Shown piece after piece: positions 8,598 to 16,524 of a stretch of DNA of 52,355 bases (position 1 is its first letter; each line of letters opens with the position of its first letter). The position numbers were made by a program, and so were the translations under genes. The stretch spans positions 1 to 52,355 of IMG/VR virus record IMGVR_UViG_3300044846_003805; one strand, written 5' to 3'. Below the pieces are notes generated by a model. The model did not search any database, was not told the origin of the DNA, and saw only the letters and a list, made by a program, of their open reading frames with translations. Origin of the DNA: a virus.

Positions 8598-9401
8598 ATG
8601 ATGAAGGACAAAAATTCGGCAATTCCAATCAACCAAGACGAGATTCAAGTTTACTTGAAAGATATCCGTAAGATTAAAGTAATGACACCTGATAGAGAAA
8701 AAGAACTCTCTGAAATGATATCGAAAGGTGGTTTGTCTGATAAACAAATTCGTAACATCGAACAAGAACTTGTTGAAGGTAACTTACGTTTTGTTATCAC
8801 GGTCGCTAAACAATATCAAAACCAAGGATTACCATTACCTGATTTGATTAATGAGGGTAACTTTGGGTTACTAAAGGCTATCCGTAACTTTGATTGGTCA
8901 AAGAATTTAAGATTTATATCATATGCGGTGTGGTGGGTTAGACAATCTATATTACAATCACTAAATGATAACGCAAGAACTATCCGACTACCTGTTAATG
9001 TTGTTCAGGACTTGTATAAGGCGAAGAAAGAAATTGAAACGTCAGGTGGTAATTTAAGTGATAAATTCCAAAATCTACCATCAATAATTGATTTAGATAT
9101 GAATATCAACGATGAGGGTGATACATTAATCGACATCATTAAAAACGAGGGAGCTGAGATGCCTGACGAGGTTTTCAATGGTCAAGATATTCTAAAAACA
9201 AAGTTAATTGGTTTGTTAGATATCTTAGATGAACGTGAAAAAGTCATCATCGAAGATTATTTTGGATTGACAGGTACGTGTCGAACGTTAGAAGATATTG
9301 GTACTGATTTTAACCTAACTAAAGAACGTGTTAGACAAATAAAAGAAAAAGCGTTGAGGAAACTCAGAAATGAAAGCTCGGTCTTATTTGACTATATGTA
9401 A
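8598..9401 (+). CDS. RpoD-like sigma-70 family factor with shortened region 3
   Basis: 267 residues. Region 1.2 is seen as VYLKDIRKI, and region 2 as NLRFVITVAKQYQNQG, DLINEGNFGLLKAI and FISYAVWWVRQSILQ. Region 4 is LDEREKVIIEDYFG plus the helix-turn-helix LTKERVRQIKEKALRKLRN. Regions 2 and 4 are close to primary sigma factors of Bacteroidota. The segment between RLPVN and region 4 is shorter than in host RpoD and poorly conserved, so region 3 is reduced. It likely redirects host RNA polymerase to phage promoters, perhaps the recurrent ATATTTAT/TATAAATA motif. A strong terminator follows. Confidence 0.88.
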   Translation: MMKDKNSAIPINQDEIQVYLKDIRKIKVMTPDREKELSEMISKGGLSDKQIRNIEQELVEGNLRFVITVAKQYQNQGLPLPDLINEGNFGLLKAIRNFDWSKNLRFISYAVWWVRQSILQSLNDNARTIRLPVNVVQDLYKAKKEIETSGGNLSDKFQNLPSIIDLDMNINDEGDTLIDIIKNEGAEMPDEVFNGQDILKTKLIGLLDILDEREKVIIEDYFGLTGTCRTLEDIGTDFNLTKERVRQIKEKALRKLRNESSVLFDYM

Positions 9402-9409
9402 AAAAAAAG

Positions 9410-9442
9410 AAACCTTCTATTTATTATGATAGAAGGTTTTTT
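9410..9442 (+). terminator. Rho-independent terminator after the sigma gene
   Basis: An 11-bp perfect stem (9410-9420 with 9429-9439), an 8-base loop and a T-run. It lies 9 bases after the sigma-factor stop and has A residues upstream, so it may act both ways. Confidence 0.8.
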
Positions 9443-9469
9443 ACATTTATAATGACTAAAATTAAAATT

Positions 9470-9760
9470 ATGGGAAAAATTAATGACTTTATTACAAAAC
9501 ATTATCAAAAAATAGTATTCATCTTATTGTTTGCTATTTTCTTAAACACTTGTGGTAACCCCACAAAATCCGTGAATAAACGTATTGATGTTTTATCTGA
9601 AAAAATTGACTCTTTAGAGGTGATTACGGTGACTAAAACTGATTTAACTATCGAAGGGTTGAAATCTGAAAAAAGAATGATTCAATCAACTGATAGAAAG
9701 ATGTTGGATGTTACGAGACAAACTGAGATTGATAAAGAGATTGAAACTTTAACAAAATAA
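9470..9760 (+). CDS. Membrane-anchored coiled-coil protein
   Basis: 96 residues from the ATG at 9470 (an in-frame ATG at 9452 would add six). A hydrophobic segment, IVFILLFAIFLNTCG, comes near the N-terminus. It ends in a Cys that could be a weak lipobox (LNTC) or simply close a signal anchor. The rest is a charged helix (SVNKRIDVLSEKIDSLE). The stop overlaps the next start (TAATG). Possibly part of an envelope or lysis module with the amidase and membrane genes that follow. Confidence 0.6.
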   Translation: MGKINDFITKHYQKIVFILLFAIFLNTCGNPTKSVNKRIDVLSEKIDSLEVITVTKTDLTIEGLKSEKRMIQSTDRKMLDVTRQTEIDKEIETLTK

Positions 9761-10884
9761 TGAAAAATATTTGGAATTGGATTAAGGACAACCCTATTAG
9801 GTTTATGTTCTTAATCCCTATTTTATTGGTTGCGGTTATATCAATATCACACGTTGTGTCTTGGTATGATTTGGCAAACCCATTGAGTTGGGCGGTTTAC
9901 TTATCAATTGCGATTGAGGTAGGTGCGATGGTTGCATTAGTTGCTGCCACAAATAAGATTAAAGGTGGGGTTTGGTTTATGTTCGGATTGGTAACATTTA
10001 TTCAAATGGTAGGTAATATCTTTTTCTCATTTAAAGAAGTTGATACTGACGGAGCGTTATTCAAATCTTGGATTGAGTTAACGGCCCCTGTTTGGGAAGT
10101 ATTAGGTTCAGACCCGGCAGATTTAACGGCGATGAAACGTTGGTTAGCATTTTTAGAGGGTGGGTTATTACCGATTATTTCATTAACATCGTTACACTTT
10201 TTCGTTAAATTTGACGATAATAAACCTAAAGTTGAAACTATCGAAGAACCTAAAATTGAAGGTCCTACGGAAGATGAAGATGGTGGGTTAATGTCTGATT
10301 CTGTGATAAACCCTACTTATGAGATTACTAAAGAAGTTTATGAATCTAATGAGAAACAAGTTGTTTTTGATGAGGAAACAGGTGAGGTTGAATTACCTGA
10401 AGAAGAATTACCAATAGAAACTGAAGTTTATATAACTGAAACAACAACATTACCTATTATTGAAACATTTGCGAGTGAAGAAGAATATCTTGATTTACAG
10501 GAAAGTCATTCACCTGTAAATGAACCTGTAAATGAACCTGTAAATGATACTGTAAATGATACTGTAAATGATACTGTAACTGAGGGAGCAACTGAGGGAA
10601 TAACTGAGGGAATAACTGAGGGAGTAAATGAGGGAGTAAATGAGGGAGTAAATGAGGGTGTAAATGAAATTATTGAAGTACAACCTATGGAATTTCCTGA
10701 CGGTACGAGTATTTTATCATCAATGGATGAAGTTTATGAAGAACCAATAATTGAAACTACTGAAACTATTAGTGATGATGTTAGAGAAATATTAGAGGAA
10801 ATTGGTGATGAAGTTTATACTACAACCACAACAACTCTTTATGACGAATACGTTAAAAGACTTAGTTATGTGAAACAATCTTAA
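9760..10884 (+). CDS. Membrane protein with long acidic repeat-bearing tail
   Basis: 374 residues. Residues 1-150 hold about four hydrophobic helices (for example FLIPILLVAVISISHVV and AVYLSIAIEVGAMVALVA). The remaining 220 residues are acidic and Thr/Glu/Val-rich. They include 13 four-residue repeats (EPVN, DTVN, EGIT, EGVN types) encoded by a 12-bp tandem repeat. The tail should be disordered and cytoplasmic or periplasmic. Position just before the amidase hints at a lysis or envelope role, but no holin family is recognised. Confidence 0.6.
   Translation: MKNIWNWIKDNPIRFMFLIPILLVAVISISHVVSWYDLANPLSWAVYLSIAIEVGAMVALVAATNKIKGGVWFMFGLVTFIQMVGNIFFSFKEVDTDGALFKSWIELTAPVWEVLGSDPADLTAMKRWLAFLEGGLLPIISLTSLHFFVKFDDNKPKVETIEEPKIEGPTEDEDGGLMSDSVINPTYEITKEVYESNEKQVVFDEETGEVELPEEELPIETEVYITETTTLPIIETFASEEEYLDLQESHSPVNEPVNEPVNDTVNDTVNDTVTEGATEGITEGITEGVNEGVNEGVNEGVNEIIEVQPMEFPDGTSILSSMDEVYEEPIIETTETISDDVREILEEIGDEVYTTTTTTLYDEYVKRLSYVKQS
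10513..10668 (+). repeat. 12-bp tandem repeat (13 units) inside a coding region
   Basis: Thirteen contiguous 12-bp units, of the types CCTGTAAATGAA, ACTGTAAATGAT, GGAATAACTGAG and GGAGTAAATGAG, encode four-residue repeats in the membrane protein's acidic tail. Adjacent units are often identical (three of GGAGTAAATGAG, three of ACTGTAAATGAT-like), a sign of recent slippage. Unit length is a multiple of three, so copy-number change keeps the frame. Confidence 0.9.
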
Positions 10885-10915
10885 CACATAGGATAAAAGT
10901 TTAATATATGTGTCA

Positions 10916-11512
10916 ATGGTTGATGTTCAAAAATATGGAAAATTTAAAGGTACGGGAAAACAAAAGAAAAAACATCAAATTATTCTTACCCATACCTCAA
11001 GAAATATAAATGATTATCTACAATCATTAAAATACCGTTACAACGGTGAATACGATAAAATCCCCCATTATGTGGTAACACGAGAGGGGGTTATTTTACA
11101 ATTACTAACCAATTCTGAGTATAGTAATTATTTCCCTGAAACTAAAATAAATCAGGGGTCAATCATAATTTGTTTAGAAAATTTAGGTTGGATTCAAAAA
11201 GAACCCTTAAAAGATTATTACGTTAACTGGATTGGTGATATTTATAAAGGAGTGGTATTTGAGAGAAAATGGCGTGACTATTATTTTTGGCAACCATACA
11301 CTGAGACACAAATAGAAAAGTTGGTTCAATTATGTAAACAATTATTCGATGAAACCTCAGTCGATTCTCAAATTATCGGTCATAATACTAAAATAAAGGA
11401 TTTTCAAAAACAGGGGGGTGTGATAACCAGAAGTAATTACGATGTTGATTTTACTGATGTTAGTCCGGCTTTCAGTTTTGATAGTTTTACAAAAAAAATA
11501 GAAAATGGGTAA
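10916..11512 (+). CDS. N-acetylmuramoyl-L-alanine amidase (Amidase_2/PGRP), probable endolysin
   Basis: 198 residues with the Amidase_2 fold. ILTHTS supplies the first zinc His (H26), and HYVVTREGVILQLL is the core strand pair. YTETQIEKLVQLCKQL is the conserved helix, and IIGHNTK supplies the second His (H156). A late Asp in FTDVSP (D181) fits the third ligand (DPG in the family). It should cut the amide bond between MurNAc and L-Ala of the stem peptide during lysis. The ATG at 10916 is chosen over a GTG two codons earlier. No signal peptide, so export would need a holin or pinholin. Confidence 0.85.
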   Translation: MVDVQKYGKFKGTGKQKKKHQIILTHTSRNINDYLQSLKYRYNGEYDKIPHYVVTREGVILQLLTNSEYSNYFPETKINQGSIIICLENLGWIQKEPLKDYYVNWIGDIYKGVVFERKWRDYYFWQPYTETQIEKLVQLCKQLFDETSVDSQIIGHNTKIKDFQKQGGVITRSNYDVDFTDVSPAFSFDSFTKKIENG

Positions 11513-12137
11513 TTCACACGATGAAATTAAAAGATTGTTAAAGGCTTCAAGGTCATTATTAACAACTACAAAACTAAATGAAGATATTAATAATATCAGA
11601 ACCCAATATGGATTAATATCCGAACAAGAAAATATTACTTCAAAATTTAATCTTGGTAAATCAATTGAGGATGATATTGAAGATGATGAGTACGAAACTG
11701 CTGAAACTTCAGATGAAGAAGATGGAGAAAAAGAGGAAAGTAAAGACGATAAAAAACAAGCTTACAGAATTTCGGGGGGTGTGCTGGTTTTACACGGAAA
11801 AGACCAAACAGAGTTAGAATTAACTACTGATGAAAAAATTGCGTTCCAAGAAACTATGGATGAATTTATTGCTGAGGTATCTGACTTAGTTGACTTCAAT
11901 AAATTAAATGTCTATTCGAAAAATGTTGAATGGTCAGGAAAAATTATTGATTACGGGGTTGAATTCTATTATTCAATCGGTGAAGAGAACGGAGTTTATA
12001 TCGAAGGTGATATGATGAAATGTGATGATGAATTTTTGGTGTTCTTAAATAAATTGAAAGTTTATTATGAAAAATTTAAATCTAAATGGTCTAAAGTAAT
12101 GGGCTCAAGAAAGAAAACAATTAAAACTGAAGAATGA
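11505..12137 (+). CDS. Acidic protein with possible capsid-protease site
   Basis: 210 residues, overlapping the amidase stop by 8 bases. The N-terminus has a helix (EIKRLLKASRSLL), then IRTQYGLISEQ, which ends in I-S-E near residue 41, a match to the T4 prohead-protease rule I/L-x-E. An acidic linker (residues 54-83) separates this from a C-terminal alpha/beta domain. The layout (helix, cleavage-like site, acidic linker, domain) resembles other tagged proteins in this window. Function unknown. Confidence 0.6.
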   Translation: MGNSHDEIKRLLKASRSLLTTTKLNEDINNIRTQYGLISEQENITSKFNLGKSIEDDIEDDEYETAETSDEEDGEKEESKDDKKQAYRISGGVLVLHGKDQTELELTTDEKIAFQETMDEFIAEVSDLVDFNKLNVYSKNVEWSGKIIDYGVEFYYSIGEENGVYIEGDMMKCDDEFLVFLNKLKVYYEKFKSKWSKVMGSRKKTIKTEE

Positions 12138-12745
12138 AAACAATCTTAAAATATATTGATTTAAAAGTGGTGGTAATAATAGGTCTTATTATTACCATTT
12201 TGTGTTTAAGGTCTTGTGAGGTAAATACTGGCAAAATCACTTATGTTGGTGGTAAACCTTACGAAGTAATTAAACACACTGTGGATACTGTTTATGTACC
12301 AACAATCCAAACCGTTTATAAGAAAGGTGAGACCATATATAAGGAGATTCCGATTTATGTTGAATTACCGGGTCGTATCGACACCGTTGAGGTAATCCGT
12401 GATTATTATAGTAAAGTGGTGTATAAAGACACTTTAAAATTAAAAGATAGTTTAGGTTATATAGCTTTAACAGATACGATATTCCGAAATAATATATTGG
12501 GTCGAGTATGGGATTCACATATTAATAAAATGAAGATTAATGATGTTTTAATTGTTAAAGAACTACCTAAGAATCAATTTTATTTGGGAGGACAATTAGG
12601 ATTGAATAATCAAACGGGATTTACTTCAATAGGACCATCAGTATTGATGAAAACTAAGAAAGATAAAGTATTCTCAGTTGGTGTTGGTTTAGGTCCTAAT
12701 AAGACAATTCAATATCAAGGGGGTATTTATATTAAACTATGGTAG
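12134..12745 (+). CDS. Membrane-anchored envelope protein with beta-rich C-terminus
   Basis: 203 residues: a signal-anchor at about 12-28 (VVVIIGLIITILCLRSC), then an extended Thr/Val/Pro-rich periplasmic stretch with repeated VDTVYVPT-like elements. The C-terminal region of Gly-rich beta strands (FYLGGQLGLNNQTGF, FSVGVGLGPNK) looks like part of a small barrel. It overlaps the preceding gene by ATGA. A protein that spans from inner membrane to outer membrane near an endolysin could act as a spanin, but this is a positional guess. Confidence 0.55.
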   Translation: MKTILKYIDLKVVVIIGLIITILCLRSCEVNTGKITYVGGKPYEVIKHTVDTVYVPTIQTVYKKGETIYKEIPIYVELPGRIDTVEVIRDYYSKVVYKDTLKLKDSLGYIALTDTIFRNNILGRVWDSHINKMKINDVLIVKELPKNQFYLGGQLGLNNQTGFTSIGPSVLMKTKKDKVFSVGVGLGPNKTIQYQGGIYIKLW

Positions 12746-12746
12746 T

Positions 12747-12992
12747 ATGGCATTAACGGCGAGTGATAAGAAAGAAATCGAAGTAATAATTCGAAAAGAA
12801 ATCAAGGATTTTGTGGGGAGTACCACAATGAAACAATTTGAGGACAAATTATTGACTCTAATTGCTAATGAAATAAATCGTGGAAAAATCCACGGAAATG
12901 TTAAAGAGGTTGTGTTGAGAGTTTTTAGAGAGTTTTACAATTATATGTGGACTCAAAGAAGTTCTTGGGAACCAAGATTAAGAAACGCATAA
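12747..12992 (+). CDS. Small conserved phage protein
   Basis: 81 residues, helical, with a C-terminal aromatic patch (FREFYNYMWTQRSSWEPR). I recall similar small proteins from T4-like phages of marine and environmental bacteria, without an assigned function. Tightly packed between neighbours (one-base gaps). Confidence 0.6.
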   Translation: MALTASDKKEIEVIIRKEIKDFVGSTTMKQFEDKLLTLIANEINRGKIHGNVKEVVLRVFREFYNYMWTQRSSWEPRLRNA

Positions 12993-12993
12993 T

Positions 12994-13539
12994 ATGAATA
13001 TAGCTGACCAAATAAAAAGTAAATTTAATGAAATCTCAGCCGGTCAATTAGGTGGTATTGAAGGTGCTATGGTATCAGGTGAGATTAATAGAAAGTTATC
13101 ATCAACAGATATGACTGAAGAAGAAGATTGTGAGACTTGTGATAAAACAGAAACTAAAGAAACCACAGGTTCGGGAAGTGCGGGAGGATATTCGGCACCA
13201 TTGTTTAGTAAAGTTGAAGCTAACGAAACAACAAGTTCCTCATCTGTTGGAATGTATGACGCACCTGGGTTTGAAGATGTTAAAATGAAAGGTAATCATA
13301 CTCGTGGTTCAGGTAGGTCTTATAAGAAAACACAAATACCTGGTGGTAAATTTGTTGAGGTTAAAGCTAAATGTAAAAAATTCCCATATTGTAACCAAGG
13401 TGATATGAAAGCCTTAAAAATATTTGAGGATAAAAAAATGCAGGACGCGATTAAAAATGTTAGTAAAAAAATGAATATAAGTGAGTCGGTAATTAAAAAC
13501 ATTATTGCTTATGAATATGAAAATAGAAAATCTAAATAA
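12994..13539 (+). CDS. Putative virion-associated protein with Ser/Gly/Thr-rich repeats
   Basis: 181 residues. A central region holds two related low-complexity segments (ETTGSGSAGGYSAPLF and ETTSSSSVGMYDAPGF, about 45 residues apart). A C-terminal helical part contains paired cysteines (CKKFPYC). The N-terminus has NEISAGQLGG. Low-complexity Gly/Ser segments ending in APxF are typical of structural proteins in this type of phage. It precedes the late-motif gene at 13581. Exact function unknown. Confidence 0.55.
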   Translation: MNIADQIKSKFNEISAGQLGGIEGAMVSGEINRKLSSTDMTEEEDCETCDKTETKETTGSGSAGGYSAPLFSKVEANETTSSSSVGMYDAPGFEDVKMKGNHTRGSGRSYKKTQIPGGKFVEVKAKCKKFPYCNQGDMKALKIFEDKKMQDAIKNVSKKMNISESVIKNIIAYEYENRKSK

Positions 13540-13557
13540 ATAAACGAATATTCCATA

Positions 13558-13572
13558 ATATTTATTATAAAA
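13558..13572 (+). promoter_or_regulatory. Late-promoter-like motif
   Basis: ATATTTATTATAAAA, 15 bases from the end of the ATATTTAT core to the ATG at 13581. One of more than ten copies in the window. It overlaps the T4 late -10 consensus TATAAATA in form; no -33 TTG partner is evident. Confidence 0.6.
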
Positions 13573-13580
13573 ACAAAACA

Positions 13581-15119
13581 ATGAGAAAAAATAATCAAAA
13601 AAACATAGATAGTTTAGTTAGTAAAATTTTATCTGAAACGTTGGAGGAAAGAGCGGATAACTTAGTATCAAGATTAAAACATAATGAAGTTAATGAACTT
13701 GGTGGTATGGACGATGGTCATCCAAAATTCGGAAGTAAAAACTTTTCAGAAATGTCTTCTGATGAGATAGCTGACTTATTAAAAAATTATAATGATGATG
13801 ATTCTGATGTCGATTCTGAATTTGATGAGGAAATTAATGAACTTGGTGGTATGGACGACGGACACCCAAGATTCGGACGTAAAAACTTTTCAAAGATGTC
13901 GGCTGACGATATTGAAGATTTATTGAAACATTATGGTAATGATGATTCTGATTTTGAAGATGGGGTTGATGAATATTCTGATAATGATTCTGATTTCGAA
14001 TACGAAGATGATGATTTTGAAAATGAATTAGATGAAAGTGGTTCAGGATTATGTGAATGTGGTAGTGGTCTTTATGAGAATGAATGTAACGAGTGTGGTG
14101 GTTCATATGGTATGATGGATGAAGAAGAAGGTTTTGACTCTGAAGAAAATGTTGGTGGTTGTAAAGCCGTTAAAGATACTATTGAAAGTAAAGGTGGTGA
14201 AGCTGATGAACTTGATTTGGACTTAATTAAAAGATATAATTGTAAATCATTGAATGAGTCATTAAAAGGTGGTCAAAAGAAATTAGACAAGAATAAAAAT
14301 AATAAGATTGATGCTGAGGACTTCAAATTGTTAAGGGGTAAAAAAACTGAAACAAAAGAAAGTAAACCTGATTTCTTAGATTTAAATAAGAATGGCGATA
14401 AAAAAGAACCTATGAAAAAAGCTGCGAAAGAAGCTAAAAATAAAGGGGGTAAAAAAGAATCTTTGAAGTTATCTGAGTCTGAATTAATTGATTTAATTGA
14501 ATCAATCGTTAAAGAAGATTTAAAAACAACAGGAGGTAAAGTTAGAGGGTTATCTGAATATGAGAAAGCTCATAAAGGTTCGGGTAAAGAAAATGATGAT
14601 TACATCAAATCTGTAACTAAAAAAATGAAAGATTATTTAAAAGATGGTTCTAAAGGTGAATACACTGAAAACCCTAACCATTTTCCTAAAAATAACGGAC
14701 AATTATCTAAAATGACTAAAAAAGGTTATACAATGTCTAAAGACGGTGATGAGTTTTTGGATGATTATATGAGACCTGGTATGGAGAACTTAGATTATGA
14801 TGAAATTCAACCAAATGAAGATTGGATGGAAGGTAATATCGAAGGTTCATCTAAAACAGGAAATAACCCAAAATGGGCAAATGCTGAAGAAACTGACTTA
14901 GGTAAAAAACTTAATAAAAAACGTAAAGATAACAAGTTCGCTAAACTTCGTAATAAGTCATATAACAAAGCAACACAACCTATAACAGACAGACCGGATA
15001 ATGAATCAGGAAATGGTCTTAACATTAAACTTGAGTCTACTGAAAAGACAACTAAAGTATTAAATGAAGAATTCACTAAAATCCAACATTTGATGGGTTA
15101 TAGTAGAAAAACTCAATAA
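13581..15119 (+). CDS. Acidic repeat-bearing protein, scaffold- or core-like, with EF-hand-like loops
   Basis: 512 residues. The N-terminus (SLVSKILSE at 11-19) carries an L-S-E prohead-protease-like site. Two repeats of about 38 residues begin NELGGMDDGHP(K/R)FG, around residues 38 and 86. A Cys-rich patch lies near 155-175. Then come an EF-hand-like loop, DKNKNNKIDAEDF, and a second, DLNKNGDKKEPM. Further on there are Lys-rich linkers and many I/L-x-E sites, for example ELIDLIESIVKE. The C-terminus (EEFTKIQHLMGY) resembles the N-terminus of the gene at the right edge. Acidity and many cleavage sites recall prohead core proteins such as T4 gp22, which is inference. Confidence 0.55.
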   Translation: MRKNNQKNIDSLVSKILSETLEERADNLVSRLKHNEVNELGGMDDGHPKFGSKNFSEMSSDEIADLLKNYNDDDSDVDSEFDEEINELGGMDDGHPRFGRKNFSKMSADDIEDLLKHYGNDDSDFEDGVDEYSDNDSDFEYEDDDFENELDESGSGLCECGSGLYENECNECGGSYGMMDEEEGFDSEENVGGCKAVKDTIESKGGEADELDLDLIKRYNCKSLNESLKGGQKKLDKNKNNKIDAEDFKLLRGKKTETKESKPDFLDLNKNGDKKEPMKKAAKEAKNKGGKKESLKLSESELIDLIESIVKEDLKTTGGKVRGLSEYEKAHKGSGKENDDYIKSVTKKMKDYLKDGSKGEYTENPNHFPKNNGQLSKMTKKGYTMSKDGDEFLDDYMRPGMENLDYDEIQPNEDWMEGNIEGSSKTGNNPKWANAEETDLGKKLNKKRKDNKFAKLRNKSYNKATQPITDRPDNESGNGLNIKLESTEKTTKVLNEEFTKIQHLMGYSRKTQ

Positions 15120-15147
15120 TTTACTTTAACATAATAAGAATTATAAT

Positions 15148-15182
15148 TTCTCCATAGACATTTATCTATGGAGAATTTTTTT
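15148..15182 (+). terminator. Terminator hairpin overlapping the next start codon
   Basis: An 11-bp perfect stem (15148-15158 with 15165-15175), a 6-base loop and seven T. The 3' arm contains the ATG (15168-15170) of the following gene, so it may end the upstream transcript and also hide that start codon in read-through RNA. Confidence 0.75.
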
Positions 15183-15635
15183 AACTATATAACAAAGCCA
15201 TTGACACCTGAAGACGTTGACGTTTGGTTTCGAAGTAATAATATTATACCCGAAAAATTGGTATTATATTACGACTTTACACGTTCATTAAATATGTTAA
15301 TAGTAAAAACATATCTTGGTGAGACCGATAATACCATAGAGACCAAAATCACATTATCAGATGAAGATAATGGGAATCACTTTATTTGGTGTTGGAACCG
15401 AACATTAGAGAACTTCAAAAAAGAAAGTATTAACTTTTATCCCGAAGGTGAACATTTAGACTATTTTAAATCATTTTTCGATGATACATTTTATAATCAA
15501 AAAAATGAGGAAATTCGAAACGCTATTAATGATTTTTTCACCGATTTATTCGATACTAAAAAACCATTTACTAAATCCGATTTGGATATGATATCCTCTT
15601 TGTATAAAGTCTTGGATAAAAATATTGATAAATAA
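15168..15635 (+). CDS. Hypothetical protein starting inside a terminator hairpin
   Basis: 155 residues, soluble, acidic, with aromatic-rich beta-like segments (KLVLYYDF, HFIWCWNRTLENF) and a helical C-terminus. I recall similar proteins in other Bacteroidota phages but no function. Its ATG lies in the 3' arm of the terminator hairpin at 15148-15182; the alternative start would be well downstream. A late-like motif follows the gene, so it probably ends its transcription unit. Confidence 0.6.
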   Translation: MENFFNYITKPLTPEDVDVWFRSNNIIPEKLVLYYDFTRSLNMLIVKTYLGETDNTIETKITLSDEDNGNHFIWCWNRTLENFKKESINFYPEGEHLDYFKSFFDDTFYNQKNEEIRNAINDFFTDLFDTKKPFTKSDLDMISSLYKVLDKNIDK

Positions 15636-15683
15636 AAATTTCCCCCCACTATTTACATTAGGAGTAATAAAATTAACTTTTAG

Positions 15684-15691
15684 TATAAATA
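15684..15691 (+). promoter_or_regulatory. T4-late-like TATAAATA motif upstream of the Hc1-like gene
   Basis: An exact TATAAATA followed by AAAATAAAA, 25 bases before the ATG at 15717. It matches the T4 late promoter -10 octamer letter for letter. Confidence 0.6.
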
Positions 15692-15716
15692 AAAATAAAA
15701 CAAAACAACATTTAAA

Positions 15717-15893
15717 ATGGAAACATTAGAACAAATCAAAGCGTTGGCTGAAGAATTATCAGTGGATACAACTAAGTTTTTTGGTGGTAATAAAAGCGCG
15801 GGAACAAGAGCTAGACAAACCGCTCAAAAATTGAAAAAACAATTGGACGAGTTAAGAAAAGAAATTTTAGCTGAAAGAAAAACTGAGAAATAA
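15717..15893 (+). CDS. Hc1/histone H1-like DNA-binding protein
   Basis: 58 residues: METLEQIKALAEEL, then TTKFFGGNKSAGTRARQTAQ, then a Lys/Arg/Glu-rich helix ending KTEK. The KFxxGNKxAGTRxRxxxQ(K/D)LKK pattern matches the small histone H1/Hc1-like family (PF07432) of Chlamydiae and Bacteroidota, whose members coat and condense DNA. Length is normal for the Bacteroidota members. With a TATAAATA motif upstream it should be made late, when DNA is packaged, and might also enter the head. It overlaps the next gene by one base (TAATG). Confidence 0.8.
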   Translation: METLEQIKALAEELSVDTTKFFGGNKSAGTRARQTAQKLKKQLDELRKEILAERKTEK

Positions 15894-16081
15894 TGAACGA
15901 TATTAATACAATATTTCTATTTGTATTTATTTTTTCAGTAATCACTGTGTTAAGAACAGTGTTTAGGTTTATAGTGTCCCTATTACAATCAACACCACAG
16001 AAATTGGTATTAAGTAATAGGGAACTACTTTCCCTAGGATTAACAATAACATATTGTTTAACATACATTATAAAAAATTAA
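15893..16081 (+). CDS. Small membrane protein
   Basis: 62 residues with two hydrophobic helices (IFLFVFIFSVITVL and LGLTITYCLTYII) and a short connecting loop (STPQKLVLSNRE). One-base overlap with the Hc1-like gene suggests coupled translation. Possible roles such as a small holin-like or exclusion protein cannot be told from the sequence. Confidence 0.6.
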   Translation: MNDINTIFLFVFIFSVITVLRTVFRFIVSLLQSTPQKLVLSNRELLSLGLTITYCLTYIIKN

Positions 16082-16083
16082 TT

Positions 16084-16524
16084 ATGAGTTTATACAAAGA
16101 ATTTTCAACATTATTTCCATACTTACAATCGGTTAGGAAGTTAAAGAATTATCTAAGTTTCGACCTTAGTATTCCCAATTCTTGGAAACTACCTAAAAAG
16201 TATGTTGATGAAGAAAAGATTATGGAACAGGAATCAAAAATTGAAGGACATAGGTTAATATCATTTGTTACTGAAATTAGCGAAGATGCGGTTGAAAAAA
16301 ATACGGAGAATATTCAAAATATTATTAAGTACAATTTAGACCGAGAAGAAAAAGATAGATTATTCCAAGTGAAAGTTTCGGAATTAAAAACAATTTTTGA
16401 AAAACAAAGTTTAGGTAAGTTAAAAAATCTATCATTTGAAATTAGAACCGAAAAAATTGAATTAGAAGATGAAGAAGAGTCAGTTGGAATTACAGGCGAG
16501 CTTGTTAGAGAAGGAGAGGAGTAA
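16084..16524 (+). CDS. Conserved phage hypothetical protein
   Basis: 146 residues. The N-terminus reads LFPYLQSVRKLKNYLSFD and SWKLPKKYVDEE, followed by a long charged helix and an acidic tail. I recall this N-terminal pattern in other Bacteroidota phage genomes, again without function. The ATG at 16084 follows the upstream stop by two bases and is better than an in-frame ATG at 16054 inside the preceding gene. Confidence 0.65.
   Translation: MSLYKEFSTLFPYLQSVRKLKNYLSFDLSIPNSWKLPKKYVDEEKIMEQESKIEGHRLISFVTEISEDAVEKNTENIQNIIKYNLDREEKDRLFQVKVSELKTIFEKQSLGKLKNLSFEIRTEKIELEDEEESVGITGELVREGEE

Noticed and set aside
10513-10668. Possible CRISPR array
   Set aside because: Units are 12 bp, contiguous, without spacers, and in frame within a gene.
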